Below, piece by piece: positions 29,472-40,562 of a DNA stretch of 64,000 nt (its first letter is position 1; every line of letters starts with the position of its first letter). Origin of the DNA: Lachancea kluyveri NRRL Y-12651. Its lineage: Eukaryota > Ascomycota > Saccharomycetes > Saccharomycetales > Saccharomycetaceae. The stretch lies in the NCBI GenBank assembly GCA_000149225.2, contig CM000689.1, forward strand, positions 1,178,001 to 1,242,000, read 5' to 3'. A program made the translations under genes and the position numbers. Below the pieces are notes generated by a model, which saw nothing but the letters and a program-made list of their open reading frames with translations, made no database searches and was not told the origin of the DNA.

Positions 29472-29799
29472 TGCTTAAAGAGGAATATCACATTAAGGAG
29501 ATGCTCTTCAAAAATTATTTGAGCACTGACATGCAAGATTTTTTCGTACCTGTAATAAATGAATAGTAAAACACTTTTTATGATATAATAAAAGATCCAC
29601 TAAACTAGTATTATTTTGATCATTCAATCCCAGAATGATTCAATCAATTAATGGTTAGAAATGGTAGGGTAACAAATATAACTCGTGTATAGTGATTTAA
29701 CCGACCCGAGCATCTGCAAACCTATTCTGGAATGGTCAACAATATTTCTACCTGCCACCTCGACGTACAAATCTACAACAAAAGCACTAAGTATTGAAA
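29472..29799. promoter_or_regulatory. PEX6-RPD3 intergenic region
   Basis: A 328-bp AT-rich gap between same-strand genes. It contains a near-repeat of ATGATTCAATCAAT-like sequence around 29630-29650 and no other recognisable element. Confidence 0.35.
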
Positions 29800-31101
29800 A
29801 TGGTTTACGAACCAAAACCATTTGATCCGATCACTGTAAAGCCTAATGAAAAAAAGAGAGTTGCCTACTTCTATGATGCGGACGTTGGGAACTACGCTTA
29901 TGGTGCTGGTCACCCAATGAAACCACATAGAATAAGAATGACCCATTCTTTAATTATGAACTACGGGTTGTATAAAAAAATGGAAATTTACAGAGCGAAG
30001 CCAGCAACAAAGCAAGAGATGTGTCAGTTTCATACTGATGAATACATTGACTTTTTATCACGTGTTACCCCAGATAACTTGAACATGTTCCAAAAGGAAA
30101 GTGTCAAGTTTAATGTCGGAGATGATTGTCCCGTGTTTGATGGTCTTTACGAATATTGTAGTATCTCTGGTGGTGGCTCAATGGAGGGTGCAGCTCGTTT
30201 GAACAGAGGAAAATGTGATGTTGCTATCAACTACGCTGGTGGATTGCATCATGCGAAAAAATCCGAAGCATCTGGTTTTTGTTACTTAAACGATATTGTC
30301 CTGGGGATCATCGAGCTACTAAGGTACCACCCTAGAGTACTGTATATTGACATCGATGTTCACCATGGTGACGGTGTGGAAGAGGCGTTTTATACCACTG
30401 ATCGTGTAATGACGTGCTCTTTCCACAAGTACGGTGAGTTCTTTCCCGGTACTGGTGAGCTAAGGGATACCGGTGTTGGAAAAGGTAAGTACTATTCTGT
30501 CAATGTACCCTTAAGGGATGGTATTGACGACGCCACCTACAAATCTGTATTTGAACCGGTAATTGGTAAAATTATGGAATGGTATCAACCTTCTGCAGTC
30601 GTTTTACAATGTGGTGGTGACTCTTTATCGGGTGATCGTTTGGGTTGCTTCAACCTTTCTATGAAGGGACACGCCAACTGTGTCAATTACGTGAAGTCCT
30701 TTGGTATCCCAATGATGGTCGTTGGTGGTGGTGGTTACACTATGAGAAATGTTGCTAGAACTTGGGCTTTCGAAACAGGTTTGTTGAACAATGTGGTCTT
30801 AGATGAAGAATTACCTTACAATGACTACTATGAATACTATGGCCCAGACTACAAGTTAGACGTCAGACCTTCGAACATGTTTAACGTTAACTCTCCAGAG
30901 TATTTGGACAAGGTTTTGATTTCGATTTTCAACAGTCTAGAGCATACAAAATATGCACCAAGTGTGCAGTTGAACAATGTTCCCAGAGATCCCGAAGATT
31001 TGGGTGACGTAGACGAAGATACTACAAAGGCTAAAGATACTAGAGGTGGATCGCAATATGCTAGGGATCAAATAATTGAAAACGAAAATGAGTTTTACTA
31101 G
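29800..31101 (+). CDS. RPD3: Rpd3, class I histone deacetylase
   Basis: A 433-residue protein, the same length as S. cerevisiae Rpd3 and very similar to it. Active-site residues are intact: the His pair in [17 protein letters not shown], zinc ligands in [14 protein letters not shown], and the catalytic Tyr in GGGGYTMRN. It is the catalytic subunit of the Rpd3L and Rpd3S complexes that deacetylate histones H3 and H4. The ATG at 29800 gives the exact family start. It is the most conserved protein in the window. Confidence 0.98.
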   Translation: MVYEPKPFDPITVKPNEKKRVAYFYDADVGNYAYGAGHPMKPHRIRMTHSLIMNYGLYKKMEIYRAKPATKQEMCQFHTDEYIDFLSRVTPDNLNMFQKESVKFNVGDDCPVFDGLYEYCSISGGGSMEGAARLNRGKCDVAINYAGGLHHAKKSEASGFCYLNDIVLGIIELLRYHPRVLYIDIDVHHGDGVEEAFYTTDRVMTCSFHKYGEFFPGTGELRDTGVGKGKYYSVNVPLRDGIDDATYKSVFEPVIGKIMEWYQPSAVVLQCGGDSLSGDRLGCFNLSMKGHANCVNYVKSFGIPMMVVGGGGYTMRNVARTWAFETGLLNNVVLDEELPYNDYYEYYGPDYKLDVRPSNMFNVNSPEYLDKVLISIFNSLEHTKYAPSVQLNNVPRDPEDLGDVDEDTTKAKDTRGGSQYARDQIIENENEFY

Positions 31102-31935
<834 letters not shown>

Positions 31936-32006
31936 GAGTCTAGTTTATAACGACTTTTCACTACAGATAATTAGTATACAACAAGAGTTTTTACGTGTAA
32001 TTATGA

Positions 32007-33494
32007 CTAAACTAAGACACCTGTACCTCTCATCCGAGAATTCTTCTTTTTCAACTGTCTCAATGCATCTCTCTTTTTCTGCTTCATCTCCCTAGTCCAA
32101 GTGGCTCTATTATCCCAAAATTGTTGGTCCCACGAAGCGAATATATCCTGTTCACTGTGCATAGCATTTTTGATTTTACTCAATTGAGCCTGCGAAACTA
32201 AAAATGGAGATTCAAGATGGGGGAAAAATAAACCTTTATCGTTATGTTTTGTGATTTGAAGCTCGCTGGTTTGGAGATTTTCCTGTTCCTGAATTGCATT
32301 TGATATTTGTTCTTTCTTAAGGTCTTTGTCATGATTTATATCTTCATCAGATTCTTCGATAAGCTTAAAAACGTTTTCTTTGGACTCCCCCGGATTAAAT
32401 AAAGACCTCAAGGTATCAGTGTTGCTTACGGTACCTTCAGTTGTATCCTTTTTCTCGCCGAAGGTCGGGATAAATTCTTCTTCACTAGATATATCAGTTG
32501 CAGCATTTTCAGATTTTGAAGCAAACGTTGGAATGGGTTCGGAATCTTCATCGTCAGCCTTTTCTTCGGAATTTGTTTCAGCATGTTTAAACTCACCCTC
32601 CTTAACATACTCTATGTCCTGTGGAGTCTCTTTGGATACAGGCGCAGTCTCTTTATACATAGCATCGTATTCGTAGTCTGAAGAACCATATTCCTCATCC
32701 TCTTCTAATTGAACAGGTTTTTCAAAATCAAAATTTCCCAAGAGACTAGCTAGAATCTGGTTGTTCTTCTCCTTTTCCATGTCATCGATCTTTTCTTCCT
32801 CTTCCTCGTTTTCACCGTTGGCATTTTCGGTTACCTTCATCGTCAAGATATCACCATCTCTGTTTTTAAAGTGGATCGGGTTTCTGCTTCTGGAGTAGTC
32901 TAACCTGTCGACGATATGGTCATTTCCATCTTTCCAATGTGCGTTCACAAATCTGTATACAAGGTCTCTAACTTTTTTGTTACGTTCATAACCCCATAAT
33001 TTGGTCTTATAGCATTTGTAAACTTTTAGATGGCCATTAACATTCACTCTGAATGTTATGTTACGTAACTGAAGCTTCTTCCTTGGTGTGGTTCTATTTC
33101 TACCTCTAATAACTTCTCTCCTATCTTTCCAGGACATGTTGATATTCTCCAACTTTTTGGCATGTTTTAACTGCTGATTCAACATATGCTGTTGCTTAGT
33201 AGTCTCAGTAGACGTGTCGCTATTCTCCAGCTCCCAACGAGAATGCCAATCCATCTTCGCCGCATCTACCCTCAATATATTACCTTTAAACTTTACATTA
33301 TTAAAGCTTGATTTTAGTTTGTTGAATTGCTGTTCGTTGTCAAATTGCATGTTCACATAAGCGAAATGTTCATGACACTCAAAATGATCCGAAAGACATT
33401 TTCCAAAACGCTCAAATCTGTGCTGAAGTTCAGTTACACAGTTTTCTTGATCCTTCTGGATATTCCCAATGTAAAGACGCTTTTCGAAAACCAT
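32007..33494 (-). CDS. NOP8: Nop8, nucleolar 60S ribosome assembly factor
   Basis: A 495-residue protein (S. cerevisiae 484). It has an N-terminal RNA-recognition motif (KRLYIGNI and EHFAYVNMQFDN as RNP-like strands) and a basic middle. A long acidic, low-complexity stretch follows, then a conserved C-terminal segment rich in Trp/Arg/Lys (FASWDQQFWDNRATWTREMK). It is required for large-subunit assembly. It shares a divergent promoter with CTR9 that contains PAC, RRPE and Reb1-type motifs. Confidence 0.93.
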   Translation of the reverse strand: MVFEKRLYIGNIQKDQENCVTELQHRFERFGKCLSDHFECHEHFAYVNMQFDNEQQFNKLKSSFNNVKFKGNILRVDAAKMDWHSRWELENSDTSTETTKQQHMLNQQLKHAKKLENINMSWKDRREVIRGRNRTTPRKKLQLRNITFRVNVNGHLKVYKCYKTKLWGYERNKKVRDLVYRFVNAHWKDGNDHIVDRLDYSRSRNPIHFKNRDGDILTMKVTENANGENEEEEEKIDDMEKEKNNQILASLLGNFDFEKPVQLEEDEEYGSSDYEYDAMYKETAPVSKETPQDIEYVKEGEFKHAETNSEEKADDEDSEPIPTFASKSENAATDISSEEEFIPTFGEKKDTTEGTVSNTDTLRSLFNPGESKENVFKLIEESDEDINHDKDLKKEQISNAIQEQENLQTSELQITKHNDKGLFFPHLESPFLVSQAQLSKIKNAMHSEQDIFASWDQQFWDNRATWTREMKQKKRDALRQLKKKNSRMRGTGVLV

Positions 33495-33530
33495 TACGTG
33501 CTTGTGCTTAAAGCTTCACAAATTGACCAG

Positions 33531-33631
33531 AGCTCATCACATCTTTTGAAGAAATTATTTTAAAATTTTAGCTTCTTTCCACATCGTTACCCGGAAAAAA
33601 AAAGCGAGTGGTGAGAATATTCAAAAATTTT
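33531..33631. promoter_or_regulatory. PAC, Reb1-type and RRPE motifs in the NOP8/CTR9 divergent promoter
   Basis: AGCTCATC at 33531-33538 is a PAC core on the minus strand, TTACCCG at 33587-33593 matches the Reb1 site, and AAAAATTTT at 33623-33631 matches the RRPE motif. PAC plus RRPE is the classic ribosome-biogenesis signature and fits NOP8; Reb1 would keep the shared promoter nucleosome-free. Confidence 0.65.
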
Positions 33632-33711
33632 GGGAGGTCGATTGGTGGTTACATACACAACTGCTAGTTATTGTACTTTTTAAAGAAATAAGGCAATTGA
33701 TTGATACGGAA

Positions 33712-36700
33712 ATGTCTGCCACTCCTGTCACTGCTGTTTCAGAGTATCCAGTGGTTAGTCTGGCCAGTTCTCTGGATATTCCATTGAAGGCATCTGAAGA
33801 AGTTGTGAGTATCGATCTAGAGAACGATTTGCCAGAAGATCCTGCAGATTTGAAAACATTATTAGTGGAAGAAAGCTCCGACAAAGAACACTGGTTAGCT
33901 ATTGCTACTGCTTACTGTAATCAAGGTATGGTTCGTGAGTCTATCAGATTAATTGAGATGGCTTTAAAAGTATTTCAAGGCCAACAATCTGCTCCTTTAC
34001 ACACGTTTCTGACTTGGGCCTATTTGAGACTAGTCAAAGACAATACAGAAAGTGTGAATTCTAGAGAGAATCAATTGACTCAAGCCGAAGTACATTTGAA
34101 GGACGCTATCGGTTATGATCCTACTTGGATTGGTAACATGCTTGCCACAATAGATCTTTACTACCAGAGAGGGCAGTATGACAAAGCTTTGGAAACTTCA
34201 GAATTATTTGTGAAAGGTATTCATGCAGAAGACCTTAGAAATGGTAGACAATCCAAACCAAACGTTATGTTCCTACTGCTAAGGGCAAAGTTATTATATC
34301 AAAAGAAAAATTATGTTGCTAGTTTGAAAATATTTCAAGAGCTTTTGGTGCTAAATCCAGTGCTACAGCCAGATCCTCGTATTGGTATTGGTCTATGTTT
34401 TTGGCAACTAAAAGATCACAAAATGGCTATCAAATCTTGGGAAAGATCCTTAGAATTGAATAACAAAAACGTCAACGTGCGTACTCTTGTTCTTTTGGGA
34501 ACGTTTTATAACGCTTTGACCGAGTCTCAAAACGATGAGTCCTTTAAGCAAAACTATACCAAGGCTTTGCAAGATCTGAACGATTTGTATGCAGAAGATA
34601 AAGAGAGCCCGGTTTTGTTGACATTGTTGCAAACTTACTTCTATTTGAAGAATGATACCAAGAAGGTTATCGATATTTACGAATCCAAAATCTCTAAATT
34701 ATCCCAATTGATCCCCGACGAGGTTTTGTCAGAATCTTCCTTCTGGTGTGGCAGGGCCCATTACTCGCTAGGAGATTACCGTAAAGCTTTCCTGATGTTC
34801 CAAGAAAGTTTGAGAAGAAATGAGGACAATTTGTTAGCTAAGTTTGGGCTAGGTCAAACTCAAATTCAAAACAAGTTGGTTGAGGAAAGTATCTTAACTT
34901 TTGAAAACATCTACAAAACTAAGGAGAGTATTCAAGAGTTAAACTATATTCTAGGTTTATTATATGCTGCAAAGTGTCTCGATCCAAAATCCAGCTTGTC
35001 GAGGTCTGATAAAGAAAAAAATATTATCAAAGCAACGCAGTTTTTGGAAAAATACATTAAGTTAACCAAAACTAAGAAAAACCAACCTGTGATTTTAAAA
35101 GCTTACCTAGTACTGTCACAACTCTGTGAGCTTCAAAGTTCATACAAGCAATCCCTGGAGTATTTATCTAAGGTCGTTCAGCAAATAAAATTTGGTGGAA
35201 AAGCAGAGGTTCCATTAGAGATCCTAAATAACTTGGGCTGTTTCCACTTTATTACCGGTGATCTGAAAAACGCCGACAATTTCTTCGAAAAGGCTTTACA
35301 AGCTACGCCAGATACTTCTGATGTTTCTATAACCGTGAAATATAACGTTGCGCGTACCTTAGAGCCACAGGATAAAAGAAAGGCGGAAGAAATTTATGAA
35401 GAAATATTATCCTCTCATCCGGCCTATATTCATGCTAAGATTAGGTCTGTGTTCTTGAAATTTATGGAGTCAAAAATTGAAGACCGTGCAGAAGTAATGG
35501 AGGACCTTTTGTCAAAAAATGAAGGTAACCTGGAAGTCCGTTCATTTCATAGTTGGTATTTGAAGAATGTAGCCACGAAAAAGGTCAATGAAAAGGGTGA
35601 GAATTTGGAAACCAACCATAACAGAGAGACATTGGTGAAATATGATTCACATGATTTGTATGCCTTGATTTCTCTGGCCAACTTGTACATCACAATTTCT
35701 AGAGACGCAAAAAAATCTGCATCTTCGAAAGACCAAGAAAAATCCAAGCAGGCATTTTTGAAGGCCATCCAGTTATTTCAAAAGGTTTTACAATTAGACC
35801 CGCTAAATATTTTTGCAGCACAAGGGCTGGCTATCGTTTTTGCAGAGAATAAACGTTATGGTCAAGCTTTGGATATTTTGAGGAAAGTGAGAGATTCGTT
35901 AGATAACGAAGCTGTTCACATTAATTTGGGTCACTGCTTGCTTGAAATGAAAGAGTATGCAAAGGCTATTGAGAACTACGAGATAGCGCTGAAAAGGTTT
36001 GGTAGTGAAAGAAACAAATCCTCGCTTTTAAATTTGTTGGGCAGGGCTTGGTACTCTCGTGGTGTTAAAGAGAAGTCATTGCACTGTTTTAAAAGGTCTT
36101 TAGAATATGCCAAGGGTGCCATAGAGATCGAGGGTGGTAAAGAGCACAGCGAAATGTTGCCTAGTTTGAAATTTAACTTTGCTCTATTGCAATTCCAGAT
36201 CGCAGAAAGCTTGAGGAGATCTAGCCCTAAGGACAGAACCTTAGAAGACTTAGAGTATGCAACAAGTGGGTTAAACGAAGCGATTTCTTTGTTGAGGGAA
36301 CTCGTAGAAAGTAAGAGCAATTTCATGCCATTAGAAGAACTAGAACAACGTATTCAATTGGGAGAAACCACTATGAAAAGTGCATTAGATCGTTGTATCA
36401 AAGAACAAAGAGAATATCAATCTGAAGTTTCTGAGAAATTGGCCAATGCTCGTAAATTGATGGAGGAAACCGAACTGAAGGAGCAAGAAAAATTGAAACA
36501 GAAGGAAGAAGAAGAAAGGATTAAGATTGCAAAGCAGGCCGAAGAATTTAAGAAATTACAAGAAGAAGCACAAAAGTTGATGCAAGAACGTGCAGAGTTG
36601 GATTCTATTATCAACGACAACGAAGACAACTTACCACAAAGTGGAGATGAAGAATTTGGGGACAGTGGTAAAAAGAAAAGGAAGACAAAGAAAAGAGCTA

Positions 36701-36984
36701 AAAAATCCAAGAAGGCAGATGGCGATGGAGACGACGAAGAAGACGAAGATGAAAGTGCTGTTCCTAAGAAAAAGAGAAGAACTAAGAGAGCGCCTGCTGT
36801 GACTGAAGAAGAAGCTGAGGAACCGACTACCCCTGCAAAGGGAAAAAAGACCCAACTCTCAAACGAGTTTATCGACGACAGTGATGAGGAAGCTGGTATT
36901 TTGGATGATGAGAAGGAAGCGGAAGCGGAAGCTTCCAGTGTAGAAACACCAGAAAATAGTGACGGTGAGGATGGATTATTCTAG
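33712..36984 (+). CDS. CTR9: Ctr9, Paf1 complex TPR scaffold subunit
   Basis: A 1090-residue protein (S. cerevisiae 1077). The N-terminal motif SLDIPLKASEEVVSIDLENDLP is well conserved. An extended array of tetratricopeptide repeats spans about residues 60-830. A Lys/Glu-rich coiled coil (residues ~900-975) and a highly charged tail with basic and acidic clusters ending in DGLF complete it. Ctr9 scaffolds the Paf1 complex on elongating RNA polymerase II. The ATG at 33712 is chosen; five codons upstream are open but start with TTG. Convergent with PSF3 (59-bp gap). Confidence 0.96.
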   Translation: MSATPVTAVSEYPVVSLASSLDIPLKASEEVVSIDLENDLPEDPADLKTLLVEESSDKEHWLAIATAYCNQGMVRESIRLIEMALKVFQGQQSAPLHTFLTWAYLRLVKDNTESVNSRENQLTQAEVHLKDAIGYDPTWIGNMLATIDLYYQRGQYDKALETSELFVKGIHAEDLRNGRQSKPNVMFLLLRAKLLYQKKNYVASLKIFQELLVLNPVLQPDPRIGIGLCFWQLKDHKMAIKSWERSLELNNKNVNVRTLVLLGTFYNALTESQNDESFKQNYTKALQDLNDLYAEDKESPVLLTLLQTYFYLKNDTKKVIDIYESKISKLSQLIPDEVLSESSFWCGRAHYSLGDYRKAFLMFQESLRRNEDNLLAKFGLGQTQIQNKLVEESILTFENIYKTKESIQELNYILGLLYAAKCLDPKSSLSRSDKEKNIIKATQFLEKYIKLTKTKKNQPVILKAYLVLSQLCELQSSYKQSLEYLSKVVQQIKFGGKAEVPLEILNNLGCFHFITGDLKNADNFFEKALQATPDTSDVSITVKYNVARTLEPQDKRKAEEIYEEILSSHPAYIHAKIRSVFLKFMESKIEDRAEVMEDLLSKNEGNLEVRSFHSWYLKNVATKKVNEKGENLETNHNRETLVKYDSHDLYALISLANLYITISRDAKKSASSKDQEKSKQAFLKAIQLFQKVLQLDPLNIFAAQGLAIVFAENKRYGQALDILRKVRDSLDNEAVHINLGHCLLEMKEYAKAIENYEIALKRFGSERNKSSLLNLLGRAWYSRGVKEKSLHCFKRSLEYAKGAIEIEGGKEHSEMLPSLKFNFALLQFQIAESLRRSSPKDRTLEDLEYATSGLNEAISLLRELVESKSNFMPLEELEQRIQLGETTMKSALDRCIKEQREYQSEVSEKLANARKLMEETELKEQEKLKQKEEEERIKIAKQAEEFKKLQEEAQKLMQERAELDSIINDNEDNLPQSGDEEFGDSGKKKRKTKKRAKKSKKADGDGDDEEDEDESAVPKKKRRTKRAPAVTEEEAEEPTTPAKGKKTQLSNEFIDDSDEEAGILDDEKEAEAEASSVETPENSDGEDGLF

Positions 36985-37043
36985 GCGTATCCATATCTAT
37001 GTAGAATAGACTAATATACAAAGTTTTTTTTTTGTTGTTGTAA

Positions 37044-37598
37044 CTACTTCTGAAACATCCAACGTTTCATTTCTTTACAGCTTTCGTGGGCATCCCTGTA
37101 GAGCTGTTTCTCAAACTCGTCTAGTGTCAACATAAACGTACCGGTTTCTGAGTGCATGTGGCTGTCTGTAGACACGCTAGACGCGAAATTGCTGATTTCT
37201 TGGCCCCTTTCAACCAACATATCGTTCAAAACTTTGACAAGCTCTTGGTCGTTGAACAAGGTTGCCCATTTGATTGCCAGGGAATAGAAATGTGCGCTAA
37301 TGGAATGCACGTCTAAAGTCGAAGCACCAGACTTGATCGCGTTAATCACCCTGCTAGAAAAAGTCTCTGGAGCCAAAAGCTCTACAAAAGGGAGGGCTTC
37401 TTCATCTTCGTGCTCCTGTTCACCGCCAACAATTGCTAAGATACGTGCAAGCCATAAAGGTAGCTCTAGTTTGGCGTTTTTTCTGATAGATTTCCCCGGG
37501 TTCCCTTCTAGGTAGCCCAATCCGGGAATGTCATAGTTAAACTTGCAAGGAAACTTGGAGGCATCTGCAAGAATATCATCGATATCATAGTAGCTCAT
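37044..37598 (-). CDS. PSF3: Psf3, GINS complex subunit
   Basis: A 184-residue protein (S. cerevisiae 194) beginning MSYYDIDDILAD, the conserved Psf3 N-terminus, followed by FPCKFNYDIPGLGYLEGNPG and ELPLWLARILAIVGG. GINS binds Mcm2-7 and Cdc45 to form the replicative helicase. A few upstream codons are open but lack an ATG. It is divergent from PEX11 across a ~218-bp region and convergent with CTR9. Confidence 0.95.
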   Translation of the reverse strand: MSYYDIDDILADASKFPCKFNYDIPGLGYLEGNPGKSIRKNAKLELPLWLARILAIVGGEQEHEDEEALPFVELLAPETFSSRVINAIKSGASTLDVHSISAHFYSLAIKWATLFNDQELVKVLNDMLVERGQEISNFASSVSTDSHMHSETGTFMLTLDEFEKQLYRDAHESCKEMKRWMFQK

Positions 37599-37816
37599 AT
37601 CTTCTGACAAGAACACGCTATATATCTGTGTTTGGCCGTTTAGCCCGGGAGTAGTTAGCTCTGTTTATTCAAAGAAAACTTTTGGCATCGGTTCGCGTCT
37701 ATTGTGAGGGTCCTTCGGCCCGAGGGGAGCAAATAAAATATATAAAGGCAGACAAATTATCATTCCCGGGGAAGAAATCCACTTCTGCAACATCTATTTC
37801 CAATCAGCAGAAGATC

Positions 37817-38509
37817 ATGGTCTGCGATACTGTTGTTTACCATCCTACTCTTACTAGGCTAGTCAAGTTCTTAGACTCTACTGCGGGCAGGGAGAAGGCC
37901 TTGCGTTTGTTGCAGTACTTATGCCGTTTCTTAAGCTTCCAATACTCCTCTGTATTGGCTAAGCAATTACAGGGCGAGTTCACCACGGTAAGGAAGATTT
38001 TGAGATTCTTGAAGCCTTTGAATCATTTACAAGCTGCTTCTAAGTTTTACGACAACAAGATATCAGGCGACGCCATATTACGTTGGGGTAACATCGCAAA
38101 GAATATAGCATACGTCGGGTACTTGAGTTTGGATCAAGTCAACTTGCTGCGTATTTTGAGGCTCGTGCCCGTCACAAAGACTACTGGTACGAAGGTTCCA
38201 CGCTGGACCAACTGGTGTTGGTTGGCGGGCTTGATTAGTGGTCTCGTTTTAGATTTGCGCAAAATCCAGCTCTCTCAACGGCGCATCACCTCTTTGGTTG
38301 AAGACAACGATGCCGATGAGAAGAAGCTGTTGTACAAGTCCTACGAAGAAAGATTCCAAGCCCTCAGGAGGTTGGTTTGGGACTCTGTCGATACCTTTAT
38401 CGTGTTGAATAATTTGAAGTTCTTGAACTCACAAGATGGTTCAGTTGCCCTCGCAGGTGTTGCAACTTCCTTGTTTGGGTTGCAAGATTTGTGGAAAGGT
38501 GCTATGTAG
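37817..38509 (+). CDS. PEX11: Pex11, peroxisome proliferation protein
   Basis: A 230-residue protein starting MVCDTVVYHPTLTRLVKFLDSTAGREK, which aligns with the S. cerevisiae start (236 residues). It includes the amphipathic helix region LLQYLCRFL and FTTVRKILRFLKPLNHLQAA, plus a C-terminal hydrophobic segment. Pex11 remodels the peroxisome membrane before fission. The frame is open 45 codons further upstream without an ATG at its beginning, but a TATA-like AAAATATATAAA around 37736-37747 lies inside that stretch, so it is promoter, not coding. Confidence 0.95.
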   Translation: MVCDTVVYHPTLTRLVKFLDSTAGREKALRLLQYLCRFLSFQYSSVLAKQLQGEFTTVRKILRFLKPLNHLQAASKFYDNKISGDAILRWGNIAKNIAYVGYLSLDQVNLLRILRLVPVTKTTGTKVPRWTNWCWLAGLISGLVLDLRKIQLSQRRITSLVEDNDADEKKLLYKSYEERFQALRRLVWDSVDTFIVLNNLKFLNSQDGSVALAGVATSLFGLQDLWKGAM

Positions 38510-38728
38510 ACTCCCACTTAACTATGTTATCTATAACTTTCTTTTTTATTGATTTCAGGCCATTCCCTGTCCCATTTGGTTTATGCCAGTTGGACTTCGT
38601 TGCCGGGTAACGAACCCGCAGAATCATCTCGCGAAGAGCGAGCTACAATTATCAAGAAAGACGCCTCAAGGCCTCGAAGAAACCAATTGAGAAAGGCCAA
38701 CCGCTGCGGAGAAAAGAAAGTCCATCGA

Positions 38729-39353
38729 ATGATGAACGGTAGTGGATTTGGGATTCCGGTGAATGCCGGTGGAGGTAGCGTCCCCCCAGCCGGGGCTGTA
38801 AATGCTATGAACCAAAGAGCTATGCCACAGCAGCCTCAGCAGACGCAATCACAAACAGCCCAGCAACAGCAACAGCAGCAGCAGCAGAGATTACTATTAC
38901 AACAAAGATTAAGACAGCAGCAACAGCAACAGCAAGCAATGCAGAACTACGAAAATCAATTCTACCAACTCTTGATGAATATCAACAGTAAACCTAGACG
39001 GCTGTACAACTTTGCTGAAGATTCGGATTCGGTATTGAAGAAGTACGAACAGTTCAGACCGAGTTTCGAATTTCACATCTATGAGAACAACTACAAGATC
39101 TGCGCTCCAGCAAATACTCGTTTACAGCAGCAACAAAGGGCTCCTCAAGGTGCTAGTGATGGACTAATCTTAAACAAAAACAATGAAACTTTGAAGGAGT
39201 TCTTGGAATATGTCGCAAGAGGTAGAATTCCAGAGTCTATAATGGAGGTTCTGAGGGATTGTAATATACAATTCTATGAAGGTAACCTAATACTACAAGT
39301 TTATGATCATACGAACACTGTGGATGTGAAACAACCCCAAGGACAGCAGCAGC

Positions 39354-39406
<53 letters not shown>

Positions 39407-40522
39407 ACTACACCTGTCGCACAAACACAACACTCTCCTCAAAACGAAACACCAGTACCGACATCTTCTCCTTCCCACAATACTGAAAAGGATAAAAATA
39501 AGCGTGTTTCTGATGGCCAGGGCAAAGAACAAAAAGAACAGGTTACTACTTTCAAACGCCCCAGAGTTTATAGAACTCTTCTAAAACCAAATGACCTCAC
39601 GCACTATTATGACATGCTTTCCTATGCGGATCACACTCGATTTTCAGACAATATCTATCAACAATTGGAAGCAGAGGTTTTGACGCTTTCGAAAAGAAAT
39701 CTGAAGCTAGAAGTTCCTTTGAATCCATATGAAAATCGTGACAAACTAGACGATTCGTCATTTAGTATACCAGAATGGGATGAGAAGAGTCAATCACTAA
39801 AGCATGCCCACCGTCCCTTATCTACAAGGGATGGTACTAAAGGTAAAGTCGGACATATTGAACAACATGAAGAGTTGCCGCAACATAGTTCTAGCTATGA
39901 GCAGATGATGTTGATAATGAGTGAAAGAACTACAACGACTACCATGTCAACGATAGCAGCTTCTCTTGCAAAAAATGCTGCGCAGATGTCGTCCAACCCA
40001 ATGAAGAATGGGGGGAAAAACGGCTCAGTTTCTACCTCCAGCACACCTGGTCCATCTGGTAATACCAACTCGGTAGCAGCTGCTGCTGTAGCAGCTGCTG
40101 CTGCAGTCGGTTCAACGGCTAACAATGAAAACAACCAATTTGGGAGATTAAAATTTGTCGAACAATGGCGTATTAATAAGGAAAAAAGAAAACAACAGGC
40201 AATGAGTGCCAATCTTACTCCAAGCTCTTTTAACACTAGAATATCGATGGCTGCTCCATTAACTCCACAACAGTTGAAACAACAGAGGGCTTTGCACCAA
40301 CAACAGCAAGTACTAGAACAGCAACAGCTGCAAAAGGGCAAGAACAATAAGCGGACCGTCGACGATGAAAAATCTAAGCCAAAAAGGCAGCGTAAAACTA
40401 CGAAAAAGGCAACTACGCCTGCTAGTAATCAGGTCGGTGCAAATACTATGGATGGTGTCGCAGGTAAGACACTTCCTGGAGAGGGAGTTCCAAAAAAGAA
40501 GCGCACTGCAAAGAAAAAGTAG
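38729..40522 (+). CDS. SPT20: Spt20/Ada5, SAGA complex structural subunit
   Basis: A 597-residue protein (S. cerevisiae 604). The start is the first of two adjacent ATGs, shortly followed by FGIPVNAGG as in the family. A Gln-rich N-terminus precedes the conserved Spt20 domain (about residues 80-190, RRLYNFAEDSDS, FEFHIYENNYKICAPAN, LKEFLEYVARGRIP). A 21-codon pure glutamine tract, a second conserved block (FKRPRVYRTLLKPNDLTHYYDM), Ala/Ser-rich and Gln-rich linkers, and a Lys-rich tail follow. It holds SAGA together. Upstream in-frame sequence back to 38549 has no ATG. Convergent with DCP1 (40 bp). Confidence 0.94.
39344..39406 (+). repeat. CAG/CAA microsatellite coding 21 glutamines in SPT20
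   Basis: A trinucleotide run of three CAG then near-pure CAA codons in the linker between the two conserved Spt20 blocks. It is a candidate for length polymorphism. Confidence 0.95.
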
Positions 40523-40562
40523 TTAATTTATACAAGTTGTACATATAATAAAAAGGAACGAG

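Noticed and set aside
38549-38728. 60-codon N-terminal extension of SPT20
   Set aside because: The upstream frame begins at TTG, has no ATG, is unlike the family N-terminus, and lies in the PEX11-SPT20 promoter.
39293-39532. Minus-strand poly-leucine frame in SPT20
   Set aside because: Antisense reading of the CAA/CAG repeat.
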